Notes: generated by a model from the letters alone, not told the origin. Positions 15,620-22,783 are shown, numbered from the stretch's first letter. The stretch is DNA of 25,554 nt from JANNRR01 sp031401675 (GCA_031401675.1 JANNRR010000174.1:1-25554); one strand, 5' to 3'. A program made the numbers and translations.

Positions 15620-16850
15620 GCAATTGGTCAACCTCGGCCTTCGAGGTATAGTGCACGAAACTCAGCCGCAGCACGCCCAGCCCCGGGTCGACGCCCATCG
15701 CGTCCAGGGGCCGCCCGGCATAGAAATCGCCGCCATTGCACAGGATGCCGTGCGCCGCCAGCGCCCGCGCCACCGCTTCGCCGTCCCGGTCCAGCGCCAC
15801 CGCCACCGTCGGGGCCCGCAGCTTGGCCCGGCGCGGCCCGATCAGCCGCACGTCGTTGCGCGCCGCCAGATAGTCGAGCAGCGGTTGCAGCAGCACCACC
15901 TCGTGGCCCCGCATCAGATCATGCACGGCGCGGCCCTGCGCGACCGGCGTCGCCGCCAAGCCGGAATCCGGCCCGCCGGCATTCGGCCCGCCGAAATGAT
16001 GTGCATAAAGCGCCTCGACATAGTCGGCCATCCCGGCACAGGCCGCGATCTGGGCATGGTCCGGCCCGGCCGGGGTAAAGCGCTTGTACAGCGTGCCGCC
16101 GTTGAAATGATGCCCCTGATTGGGCAGGGCCTCACCCAGCGCCCGGCGGATCACCATGATGCCCTGATGCGGTCCATAGGTCTTGTAGGCTGAAAACAGG
16201 TAGATGTCGGTTCCAAGCGCGGCCACATCCGGCAAGCCGTGCGGCGCATAGCTGACGCCGTCGACACAGGTCACCGCCCCGGCCGCATGCGCCATCGCCA
16301 CGATCTCGGCCACCGGATTGATCTCTCCCACCACGTTCGAGCAATGCGGAAAACACACCAGCCTGACCCCGTCCTGCAACAGCCGCGCCAGATCCGGCAG
16401 CGCCAGATGGCCGCTGTTGGGATCGACCCGCCATTCGCGCACCTCGATCCCCGCCGCCGCCAACCGCCGCCAGACGCCGGAGTTGGCCTCGTGGTCCTGA
16501 TTGGTGACCACGATGGCATCGCCCGGCCGCAGCCAGTCGCGAAAGGCATTGGCCAGCACATAGGTGTTGGCACTGGTCGAGGGGCCGAACGACACCTCAT
16601 CGGTGGCCACCCCCAGCAGCGCCGCCAGCCGGTCCCGCGCCTCGTCCATCTCGGCACCGGCCAGTTCCGACACCGCGAACGGGGCGTAGGGCTGCACATT
16701 GCGCGACCGGTAGAACCGCGTCAGCCGGTCCACCACCTGACGGCAGGGGTAGGAGCCGCCGGCATTCTCGAAAAACGCCTGCCCCTGCAACGAGGGTTCG
16801 GCAAAGGCCGGGAACTGGGCGCGGGTAAAGGCAAGGTCAAGCTCGGGCAT
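15594..16850 (-). CDS. Class V aminotransferase, cysteine-desulfurase-like (VC1184 type)
   Basis: PLP enzyme of 418 residues from the start at 16850. A longer frame reaches 17000, but the added 50 residues look non-coding. Family marks are RAQFPAF followed by AFFENAGGSYP (about 25-35), FGPSTSANTY, H120 in NQDHEANSG, VDGVSYAPHGLPDV with the cofactor-binding D197, and the Schiff-base lysine K223 in YLFSAYKTYGPHQG. The arrangement fits the cysteine-desulfurase-like subfamily modelled on Vibrio VC1184, whose true substrate is not known. It lacks an obvious mobile-loop cysteine like that of SufS/CsdA, so a role in sulfur transfer is uncertain. It follows the SDR gene by 223 bp and runs into the photolyase promoter. 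Confidence 0.85.
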   Translation of the reverse strand: MPELDLAFTRAQFPAFAEPSLQGQAFFENAGGSYPCRQVVDRLTRFYRSRNVQPYAPFAVSELAGAEMDEARDRLAALLGVATDEVSFGPSTSANTYVLANAFRDWLRPGDAIVVTNQDHEANSGVWRRLAAAGIEVREWRVDPNSGHLALPDLARLLQDGVRLVCFPHCSNVVGEINPVAEIVAMAHAAGAVTCVDGVSYAPHGLPDVAALGTDIYLFSAYKTYGPHQGIMVIRRALGEALPNQGHHFNGGTLYKRFTPAGPDHAQIAACAGMADYVEALYAHHFGGPNAGGPDSGLAATPVAQGRAVHDLMRGHEVVLLQPLLDYLAARNDVRLIGPRRAKLRAPTVAVALDRDGEAVARALAAHGILCNGGDFYAGRPLDAMGVDPGLGVLRLSFVHYTSKAEVDQLLIALDRVL

Positions 16851-16997
16851 CGGCGGGGTTTTCGGTGACAGGGTGGCAGGCGCTTCATCCTCGCCCGGGT
16901 GACGCCGCGCCACAAGCCCCAAAGCCTGGACAGCGACCCGGTCGCAACCCCGCTGACCCCGCCCGGGCCGGACCCAAAATCCTTCAAAGGAATTTGC

Positions 16998-17020
16998 CAA
17001 AATCTTTCACAAAGATTTTG
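16998..17020 (-). terminator. AT-rich perfect dyad downstream of the SDR operon
   Basis: CAAAATCTTT (16998-17007), a 3-nt loop, then AAAGATTTTG (17011-17020): a perfect 10-bp stem standing out against about 70% GC surroundings. A second, related, imperfect dyad (AAATCCTT with AAGGAATTT) lies at about 16977-16995. Lying some 55-75 bp after the SDR stop, the pair may terminate that operon, or they may be copies of a short dispersed palindrome. Confidence 0.45.
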
Positions 17021-17073
17021 AATCCCGCCGCCGCCGGTTCGCCTGCGACTGTCGTCAGGAAAGTCCCCTCCTC

Positions 17074-17841
17074 CTACCCCACCTGAGGATGCGGGTTTTC
17101 GGTGTGGCCGTCGACCGCGATGATCTGGCCCGACACGAACCGGGCCGCGTCCGAGGCCAGAAACACCGCCATCTCGGCAATATCGGTTGCGGCGACAAAA
17201 CTGCGCATCGAGGTCCCGGCCGCACGGGCGGCATGGACCGCATCGCGGGTCATGCCGGCATGTGCCGCCTCCAGCGCCATCACCCGTTCGATGCGCGGCC
17301 CTTCGACCGATCCCGGACAAATCGAATTGGCCCGGATGCCGAACGGCCCCAGTTCCATAGCCAGCGTCTTCATCAGCCCGTTGATTGCCCACTTCGCCGC
17401 CGCATAGGGCGCGCGGGCGGGAAAGCCGTAGAGCCCGGCGACGGAAGAGGTCAGCAGCATCACCCCGTGCCGGGCCCGCTTCATCAGCGGTGCGGCCCCG
17501 CGCGCGAACAGGAAGGCCCCTTCCAGGTTGACGGCGACACAGCGGCGGAAATCTTCGGGCCGCACATCCTCGATCAGCGCGGTCGGCCCGGCAATGCCGG
17601 CATTGGCGCACAGCACCTCCAGCCCGCCCCAGTCGGCAGCCAGCCGGTCAAAAAGCCCCGCCACCGCTGCTTCGTCCGCCACATCCAGCACATCCTTGCG
17701 CCACGCCGCCGGGCATTCGGCCAGCGCCGCCGCATCGACATCGACCACCCAGACCTGCGCGCCCCGGGCCGCGAACGCTTCGGCCATGGCCCGCCCGATG
17801 CCGCTGGCCCCGGCGGTGATCAGCACCCGCTGCCCGCTCAT
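17074..17841 (-). CDS. SDR-family NAD(P)-dependent oxidoreductase
   Basis: Classical short-chain dehydrogenase/reductase of 255 residues, with the usual Rossmann fold. Seen are the cofactor loop TAGASGIG (9-16; an Ala replaces the first Gly of TGxxxGxG, a known variant), the acidic D34 ending VVDVD that favours NAD(H), CANAG (78-82), N105, and the catalytic S133, Y146 and K150. PGSVEGPRIERV after the catalytic lysine is typical of sugar-alcohol and 3-oxoacyl-type members. The ATG overlaps the stop of the upstream reductase gene (ATGA), so they are co-translated. A much longer frame runs upstream in the same phase but is only the shadow of the reductase gene. The substrate is unknown. Confidence 0.9.
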   Translation of the reverse strand: MSGQRVLITAGASGIGRAMAEAFAARGAQVWVVDVDAAALAECPAAWRKDVLDVADEAAVAGLFDRLAADWGGLEVLCANAGIAGPTALIEDVRPEDFRRCVAVNLEGAFLFARGAAPLMKRARHGVMLLTSSVAGLYGFPARAPYAAAKWAINGLMKTLAMELGPFGIRANSICPGSVEGPRIERVMALEAAHAGMTRDAVHAARAAGTSMRSFVAATDIAEMAVFLASDAARFVSGQIIAVDGHTENPHPQVG

Positions 17842-18827
17842 GCCCGCACATCCACGACAACGCGGCCCCGAACCTGTCCGGCCAGGATCGCGGCCCCAAG
17901 CGCCGGCAGGTCCTTCAGCGTCGCCGGCCGGATCATGGCTTCCAGCTTGGCCATCGGCAGGTCGGTCGCGATCCGCGCCCAGGCCCGGACCCGTTCCGGA
18001 TAGGGGCTCATCACCGAATCGATTCCCAGCAGGTTTACGCCGCGCAGCAGGAACGGGATGATCGAAGCCGGCACCGCCGTGCCCCCGGCCAGCCCGACCG
18101 CAGCGACCGAGGCGCGGTGCTGCAACTGCCCCAGAATCCGCGCCAGCATGGCACCGCCGACGGCATCGATGCAGCCGGCCCAGACCTCGGCCTCCAACGG
18201 GCGCTTGACCACCTCGTTGATCGTCTCGCGCAGCACGATCCGCCCGGCCCCGAGACCGCGCAGATAGGGTTCGGCCTCCGGCCGCCCGGTCACGGCGGCA
18301 ACCCGGTAGCCCAGATGCGCCAGGATCGCCACAGCCACCGAACCGACGCCACCCGCTGCCCCGGTCACCAGCACCTCGCCCTGGTCCGGCGTCAGACCGT
18401 GATCCTGCAGCGCCAGCACCGCCAGCATCGCCGAAAACCCGGCCGTGCCCACCGCCATCGCCTGCCGCGTGCTCAGCCCGGCGGGCAACGGCACCAGCCA
18501 GTCGGCCTTGACCCGGGCGCGCTCCGCATATCCGCCCCACTGGCTTTCGCCGACCCGCCAGCCGGTCAGGATGACCTTGTCGCCGGGGCGGTAGCGCGCA
18601 TCGTCCGACGCCGACACGGTTCCGGCAAAATCGACCCCCGGCACGTGCGGCCACGACCTCACCAGCCCGCCGCCCGCGCCAAGGCACAGCCCGTCCTTGT
18701 AGTTCAGCGTCGAATACTCGACCGCCACCGTCACCTCACCGGGCGGCAAGCGGTCCTCGAACAGATGCTGAACCGTGGCAGTCGTGCCGCCATCGGCATC
18801 CTTTTCAACGACAAGCGCTTTGAACAT
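17838..18827 (-). CDS. YhdH/AcuI-type zinc-free MDR oxidoreductase (acrylyl-CoA reductase-like)
   Basis: Medium-chain quinone-oxidoreductase-type reductase of 329 residues. Family marks of YhdH/AcuI are YSTLNYKDGL (38-47), VPGVDFAGTV (62-71), GDKVILTGW (82-90), WGGYAERARVKADWLVPLP, the NADPH-binding GAAGGVGSVA (156-165), and CGLA-type and GIDSVMSPYP segments near the end. AcuI reduces acryloyl-CoA to propionyl-CoA and protects cells from this reactive compound, notably in DMSP-using Rhodobacteraceae. This protein may do so or act on a related enoyl compound. GGAGG lies a few bases before its ATG, overlapping the end of the DinB-like gene 9 bp upstream. No DMSP genes are visible nearby, so I withhold the name acuI. 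Confidence 0.87.
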   Translation of the reverse strand: MFKALVVEKDADGGTTATVQHLFEDRLPPGEVTVAVEYSTLNYKDGLCLGAGGGLVRSWPHVPGVDFAGTVSASDDARYRPGDKVILTGWRVGESQWGGYAERARVKADWLVPLPAGLSTRQAMAVGTAGFSAMLAVLALQDHGLTPDQGEVLVTGAAGGVGSVAVAILAHLGYRVAAVTGRPEAEPYLRGLGAGRIVLRETINEVVKRPLEAEVWAGCIDAVGGAMLARILGQLQHRASVAAVGLAGGTAVPASIIPFLLRGVNLLGIDSVMSPYPERVRAWARIATDLPMAKLEAMIRPATLKDLPALGAAILAGQVRGRVVVDVRA

Positions 18828-18836
18828 GCGGCCTCC

Positions 18837-19346
18837 TCAGGCAATCGTCTCGGGCAGAATGAACAGGTCGGTGGCCTCGGGCCGCGCCCCGGCGGCCGTC
18901 AGCATGGCGTGGGCCTGACCGCGGTGATGCGTCTGATGGTTGAAGAAATGCACGACCAGCAGCGCCATCGGCTTGCCGACATCGCGCCCGAGCGCGCCCG
19001 AAAACCAGTGCAGATCGCCGGCCAGATCGGCCTCGCCCAGCCCGGTCGCCCAGTCCAGCACCCGGGCATCGGTCTCGCGCCGCAGTGCCTTGAAGGCGGC
19101 CCATTCGGGAAACAGCGCCGCACTGCCGGCAATGCCACCCGCCGGCTTGGCCCCGCCGTCAAACCGGCTCATCCAGACCAGATCGCCCCACAACAGATGC
19201 GACAGCGTCCCGGCGATCGAGCCGAAGAACGCGCCGCGTCCGGCAGTTCGCGCGGCATCATCCAGCATGTCGGCGGCCGCCAGCATCGACCGGTTCTGCC
19301 ACAGGCTGTAGCGCGCCATCGTCCGCACAAACTCGACCGAAATCAT
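18837..19346 (-). CDS. DinB-family protein
   Basis: Four-helix-bundle DinB/YfiT-like protein of 169 residues. The putative metal triad is H50 (TLSHLLWGD), H137 and H141 (HFFNHQTHHRGQ), the usual DinB spacing. The start at 19346 has AGAGG 7 bases upstream; extending the frame to 19538 adds unlike, low-quality sequence. Members are damage-inducible proteins or thiol-dependent transferases, mostly of unknown substrate. It is the first gene of an apparent operon with the AcuI-like reductase and the SDR. In this setting it could be a thiol-based detoxification enzyme, which is inference. Confidence 0.88.
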   Translation of the reverse strand: MISVEFVRTMARYSLWQNRSMLAAADMLDDAARTAGRGAFFGSIAGTLSHLLWGDLVWMSRFDGGAKPAGGIAGSAALFPEWAAFKALRRETDARVLDWATGLGEADLAGDLHWFSGALGRDVGKPMALLVVHFFNHQTHHRGQAHAMLTAAGARPEATDLFILPETIA

Positions 19347-19369
19347 CGTCCATCCTCTTGCCGCATGTA

Positions 19370-19393
19370 CTGGCCGCTGGTACCGGCCGCCAG
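19370..19393. promoter_or_regulatory. Interrupted palindrome upstream of the DinB operon
   Basis: CTGGC and GCCAG arms flank a central GGTACC, with 20 of 24 positions symmetric. It lies 24 bp before the DinB start, where an operator could act on the DinB-reductase-SDR operon. No matching regulator gene is adjacent. Confidence 0.3.
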
Positions 19394-19659
19394 CACCCTT
19401 CCGGTTGCGTGCCGCGACCAGCCCGGGCAATGGCTCAGGCAGTCTGCCGCGATTCCCCGCCGGTTTTCCAGCACGATCACGACCGGGGCACGGCCATTCC
19501 GGACCTTTTCCGGCCAGCGACCGCCACAACCATGCCAAAGCCGCAACCCGCTCGTTTCCGCGCCAGACCGGTCATTTCCCCGGCACCGCAGTGCCGTTGC
19601 GTCAATTCTGGCGGCTTCACCAGAAATTGCGGGAAAAGGCGCTTGAGCGGGGACCGGGT

Positions 19660-19688
19660 TTGACCTACGAACTTTTGTCACAATTCAG
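19660..19688 (+). promoter_or_regulatory. Candidate promoter of the polyamine-type binding-protein gene
   Basis: TTGACC at 19660-19665 is a good -35; 17 bp later AATTCA (19683-19688) is a weak -10. The transcript would start about 23 bp before the strong ribosome site AAGGAG preceding the ATG at 19718. Confidence 0.4.
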
Positions 19689-19717
19689 TTACGCTTTTCC
19701 AACACAAGGAGAACCGG

Positions 19718-20767
19718 ATGAAACTTCGCGCCTTTCTGAACGGCTCGGCCGCGCTTGTCGCGCTGAGCCTGCCTGCTCTGGCCCAGGATGCCGACCTGCT
19801 GGTCTTTGACTGGGCCGGTTTCGAAAATCCTGGCCTGCACACGGCCTACACCGAGAAGCACGGCGACAGCCCGTCCTACAGCTTCTTTGCCGACGACGAC
19901 GAGGCCTTTCAGAAGGTCACCTCGGGGTTCAAGGTCGATATCTCGCACCCCTGCAGCCAGATGATCATAAAGTACCGCGAGGCCGGACTGATCGAGCCCT
20001 GGGATGTCAGCCGCCTGCCCGAAGTGGCCAACATCGACCCGGCCCTGCTGAACTCGGCGGTGATCAAGGATGACACCGGCCTGTGGTTCCTGCCGACCGA
20101 CTGGGCCTCGACCGCCATTGCCTGGAACACCGACGAAGTGCCGCCCGAGGATGTCGCCAGCCTGCAGGTGTTCCTCGATCCGAAATACGAGGGCCGCATC
20201 TCGATTGCCGATACCGTCGATGACGCCTGGGCGCTGGCGTTCCTCGCCACCGGCGTCGCCGACTGGACCAATGTCACCGATGCGCAGTTCGATGCTGCCG
20301 CCGCCTGGTTGCGCCAGGCCCATGCCAACGTCCGCGCCTATTGGGCCGATCCGTCGGAGCTGTCGCAGTTGATGGCCTCGGGCGAGGTGCTGATCGCCTG
20401 GTCCTGGCCCGATGCAGTGGCGCTGCTGCGCGCGGAAGACTTTCCGATCGGCTTTCAGCGCGAAGCAAAAGAAGGCTCCTCGGCCTTTCTGTGCGGCTTC
20501 GTCAATTTCAAGGACGCGCCCGGCAGCGAAGACAAGGCCTACGACTACATGAACGCCTGGTTCCAAAGCTCCTCGGCGGTGACCCTGCTGAACGACTTCG
20601 GCTATGGCCACGCCAGCCTGACCGCGATGCAGCAGTTCACCCCCGAGGTGCTGCAGGAGGCCGGTCTGGCTGCGGTTTCGGTGCCGGTGCTGAACCAGTT
20701 GCCGATGGCCACAGAGCTGCGCACCCGGATGCAGGAAGAGTTCGAAAAGATCAAGGCCGGGTTCTGA
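19718..20767 (+). CDS. Extracellular solute-binding protein, polyamine/PotD-like
   Basis: Periplasmic binding protein of 349 residues with a Sec signal peptide (cleavage after ALA at residue 22). The mature part resembles spermidine/putrescine-type binding proteins: LLVFDWAGFENPGL near the start, KVDISHPCSQMIIKYREAGLIEPWD, LWFLPTDWASTAIAWNTDEV, and the typical GEVLIAWSWPDAV and EGSSAFLCGFVNF loops. The Asp/Trp residues in these places line the ligand site in PotD. AAGGAG precedes the start. No permease or ATPase gene follows; a strong terminator does, so it is an orphan binding protein that must share a transporter encoded elsewhere or act as a sensor. Exact ligand (polyamine or another amine) is unknown. 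Confidence 0.87.
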   Translation: MKLRAFLNGSAALVALSLPALAQDADLLVFDWAGFENPGLHTAYTEKHGDSPSYSFFADDDEAFQKVTSGFKVDISHPCSQMIIKYREAGLIEPWDVSRLPEVANIDPALLNSAVIKDDTGLWFLPTDWASTAIAWNTDEVPPEDVASLQVFLDPKYEGRISIADTVDDAWALAFLATGVADWTNVTDAQFDAAAAWLRQAHANVRAYWADPSELSQLMASGEVLIAWSWPDAVALLRAEDFPIGFQREAKEGSSAFLCGFVNFKDAPGSEDKAYDYMNAWFQSSSAVTLLNDFGYGHASLTAMQQFTPEVLQEAGLAAVSVPVLNQLPMATELRTRMQEEFEKIKAGF

Positions 20768-20789
20768 ACGCCCGAAACCCCGAAGCCGC

Positions 20790-20821
20790 AAACGCCGCCC
20801 CCCGTTCCGGGGCGGCGTTTT
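20790..20821 (+). terminator. Rho-independent terminator after the binding-protein gene
   Basis: Perfect 12-bp stem (20790-20801 and 20809-20820) with a 7-nt loop and ending in TTTT, 22 bases after the stop codon. This is the clearest terminator in the window and shows the gene is monocistronic. Confidence 0.9.
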
Positions 20822-20884
20822 CATTGTGGAACCATTGCCGCGCCGGATCGGTCCGCTATCTGCTACGCTCATCAGGAGAATAGC

Positions 20885-21253
20885 ATGATCCACGCACTCA
20901 ACATCGGGGCCGCTGCCATCACCATCGTGCTGGGCATCATCGGCTGGCTCGCTCCGGGCTACACCATGGACCTGCTTGATCTCAAAACCGACGGGTCCAC
21001 CATGGGCATGTCGGAGATCAGGGCCGCCTCGGGCGCGCTCTTCATCGGGATCGGCCTCGGCGCGCTTCTGATCGGCACGCCAACCGCCTTTGCCATGATC
21101 GGCTGCGCCTATGTCGGCGCCGCCGTGGGCCGCCTGACCTCGATCCTGTCGGACGCCGAACCGATCAGAGCCACCTACATCTTTTTCGCATTCGAGGCGG
21201 TGTTCGGCCTCTGGCTGCTCTATGCCAATCTGCGTTTGCAACAGGGCACTTGA
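20885..21253 (+). CDS. Small four-helix membrane protein, DUF4345-like
   Basis: Inner-membrane protein of 122 residues with four hydrophobic segments (about 5-25, 45-65, 68-86 and 97-116). SEIRAASGALFIGIGLGALL and the GRLTSILSDAEP turn resemble DUF4345 proteins, whose function is not known. AGGAG stands 7 bases before the ATG. It starts 64 bp after the terminator of the preceding gene. Its stop codon TGA lies inside the -35 element of the tmRNA promoter, so the two genes are packed as tightly as possible. Confidence 0.75.
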   Translation: MIHALNIGAAAITIVLGIIGWLAPGYTMDLLDLKTDGSTMGMSEIRAASGALFIGIGLGALLIGTPTAFAMIGCAYVGAAVGRLTSILSDAEPIRATYIFFAFEAVFGLWLLYANLRLQQGT

Positions 21254-21278
21254 GGTCTGGCCCGCGCGGGCCTATATC
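21250..21278 (+). promoter_or_regulatory. Sigma-70 promoter of the tmRNA gene
   Basis: TTGAGG (21250-21255), 17 bp, TATATC (21273-21278). The predicted start near 21284-21286 is just ahead of the acceptor piece. The -35 overlaps the stop codon of the upstream membrane protein gene. Confidence 0.7.
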
Positions 21279-21474
21279 TCCAGCGTCCGGGCAACCGGAC
21301 TATGGTGATAAACGCGCACGTAATACGCGGATCGGACCCGGGGGCGGTACCCGGCGACTCCACCAACACTCCGTCATTGGCGGCGGATGGGGTCGAAACA
21401 GGATCGACGAACGTCTAAAGGTGTTAGCTTTTGCTCGGCAGGGTGCTACCGTTATCGGCCCAAAATGTACAGTT

Positions 21475-21516
21475 GCCAATGACAACCGTGCTCCGGCAAT
21501 GGCTCTGGCTGCGTAA
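21475..21516 (+). other. tmRNA tag reading frame
   Basis: Reads ANDNRAPAMALAA followed by TAA. Resume codon is GCC at 21475. The ANDN start and ALAA end match proteolysis tags of alphaproteobacteria, where the last residues are recognised by ClpXP. Confidence 0.93.
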
Positions 21517-21578
21517 GCAGTTCGAGTCGCCGAAACCAAGTCCTTGGGCTTAGCAGCTCAAGGCGGGGTCCGCAGGCA

Positions 21579-21598
21579 CCTGGCAACAGAAGCCTGCA
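21579..21598 (+). repeat. Direct repeat copy 1, within the tmRNA 3' region
   Basis: CCTGGCAACAGAA, two bases, CTGCA. Recurs at 22622-22641 with 18 of 20 bases equal, 1,043 bp downstream on the same strand. See the second copy. Confidence 0.5.
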
Positions 21599-21661
21599 CT
21601 TCTCAATCCGCACAGGTTTCGTAAAACCAAAGCTGTCGCCCGGCGCGGCCCGAAGCCCTGT

Positions 21662-22528
21662 TCAATATTCCCGGATCATCGCAAGGCACCAGGGGAAAAC
21701 CACCGGTTCCTCGTGGGCGTAGGCGAAGCTGAAGGCAAACCAGACGCCATATAGCCCGATGCGTTCACGCAACTTGCCACCGTGCCTGGCCTCGATCAGA
21801 CCACTCAGGTACTCAAAGTCCTCGGCCGCGTGCGGATTGCCGACCCGGATGAACTGCGCGGCCCCGGCCAAGTCCATCAGCGTGTCGCCGACCCGGGTGG
21901 TAAAACTGAAATCAATCAGACCGGTCACCCGCAGATCTTCATCCATCATGACGTTGGGCGGCCATATATCGCCGTGCACAATGCGCTTTTCGGGGTCCGG
22001 CAAGGCCAGAAGCTGCGCCTTCAGCCGCGCAGCGATTGCCGCACATCCGGGCACTTCGCGAACCAAAACCTCATCCGCCGCGAACCCCTCCAGTCGCTTT
22101 GCCAGATAGTCGCCCCAATGCAGGCTGCGCTGCGGTTCCGGCACCAACAGATCGCCATAGTCCCCGTCGGTTTTCAGGACAGCCATCGCTTCTGCGGTTT
22201 CAAGGTAAGCCGTCAATGCCCGCCTGCGGTGTTCTCCTTTCAACTCCGGCAGAATCTCTGCCAGCGAACGACCGGCAATCCGATCCTCGATGGCAACCAG
22301 CACCCCCTCGACATACTTGATTTCGAGCACTCGCGGGACAGCAAAGGGCATCACCGGCAAACCATTCGTGAACGCCGCCCGTGCCCTGACCCGGGCCTCC
22401 ACCTTGAGTTCGGGATGTGGAATCCTCAGGATTTGAGCCTTTCCCAAAGCGTAAATGCGGCTTTCCAAACCGATTCCCAGCCGGTCGGCCTCGGTCAGGC
22501 CAAAACGGCCAAGCACATCTTGGTTCAC
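21662..22528 (-). CDS. APH/choline-kinase-fold phosphotransferase-like protein
   Basis: Protein of 288 residues from a GTG start at 22528, chosen because GGGGA lies 6 bases upstream and the sequence becomes protein-like there; an ATG at 22579 would add 17 residues. The kinase-like fold has the catalytic-loop motif HGDIWPPN (185-192) and a metal-binding Asp in GLIDFSF (D206). N-terminal lobe shows SRIYALGKAQILRIP and the ILRIP/EARVRA strand-helix pair. The family phosphorylates small molecules such as aminoglycosides, choline, homoserine or sugars; nothing here singles out a substrate, and antibiotic resistance should not be assumed. It converges on the tmRNA gene and is bracketed by the partial tmRNA repeat. 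Confidence 0.82.
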   Translation of the reverse strand: MNQDVLGRFGLTEADRLGIGLESRIYALGKAQILRIPHPELKVEARVRARAAFTNGLPVMPFAVPRVLEIKYVEGVLVAIEDRIAGRSLAEILPELKGEHRRRALTAYLETAEAMAVLKTDGDYGDLLVPEPQRSLHWGDYLAKRLEGFAADEVLVREVPGCAAIAARLKAQLLALPDPEKRIVHGDIWPPNVMMDEDLRVTGLIDFSFTTRVGDTLMDLAGAAQFIRVGNPHAAEDFEYLSGLIEARHGGKLRERIGLYGVWFAFSFAYAHEEPVVFPWCLAMIREY

Positions 22529-22621
22529 TTTCCATCCCCAACCGTCAGGGTTTCGGCAAAACGCCATCGGTCCGCGCATCTTTCGACGCGGAAATGTCCC
22601 CGGTCAAGCTTGGCCCGGTCC

Positions 22622-22641
22622 CCTGGCAACAGAAATCTGCA
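22622..22641 (+). repeat. Direct repeat copy 2, outside the tmRNA gene
   Basis: Shares a run of 13 bases (CCTGGCAACAGAA) and then CTGCA after a two-base mismatch with the 3' part of the tmRNA gene. Integrating elements that target tmRNA genes leave such a duplicate at their far end. No integrase gene is present, so this may be the scar of a decayed insertion or coincidence. Confidence 0.45.
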
Positions 22642-22783
22642 GGTGATTCATGGACGGAAGGCCCCGGACCGACGCACCGGTTGCAGTGACGGGTGACTGA
22701 CCCGGCACTGGTTCCGTCCGGTCGGGCACCAGACGCGAAACCCGGATTGCGGCGTCGGCACCCCGCGCCGCCCCGGCAAACGC

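Larger units (their letters stand above)
19347..19717. other. Intergenic region between DinB operon and binding-protein gene
   Basis: A 371-bp divergent gap with no convincing gene: frames through it lack ribosome sites and recognisable protein. It holds a 24-bp interrupted palindrome around GGTACC (19370-19393), two consecutive hairpins (19581-19596, a 6-bp stem with 4-nt loop; 19603-19629, a 9-bp stem with one bulge), and a candidate promoter for the rightward gene. Confidence 0.6.
21284..21620 (+). ncRNA. ssrA: tmRNA (ssrA), circularly permuted two-piece form
   Basis: Rescues stalled ribosomes and tags the unfinished protein. The gene is permuted, as in alphaproteobacteria: the acceptor piece comes first, ending in T-arm sequence and an encoded ACCA at 21362-21365. 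A 23-base spacer (21366-21388) is removed, and the coding piece begins with GGGGTCGAAACAGG at 21389. Its first seven bases pair with CGACTCC (21355-21361), giving an acceptor stem with a G-U at the third pair, the alanine identity signal. The tag reading frame lies at 21475-21516. Towards the end, GCAGGC/GCCTGC forms a stem whose loop (ACCTG) can pair with CAGGT at 21613-21617 as a pseudoknot. The outer ends are estimated from the promoter and the last structure. Confidence 0.93.

Noticed and set aside
16851..17000. 50-residue N-terminal extension of the aminotransferase
   Set aside because: Sequence is unlike the family, crosses the AT-rich dyad, and the family N-terminus starts at 16850.
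17842..18687. In-frame extension of the SDR gene upstream to 18687
   Set aside because: The extension overlaps the AcuI-like reductase in another frame and is Gly/Arg/Ala-rich; the SDR fold begins at 17841 with a coupled ATG.
19347..19538. 64-residue N-terminal extension of the DinB-like protein
   Set aside because: No similarity to DinB, whereas ATG 19346 has a ribosome site and begins the first helix.
21662..22528. Antibiotic-resistance reading of the APH-fold gene
   Set aside because: The fold is shared by many housekeeping small-molecule kinases and no resistance-specific motif is visible.
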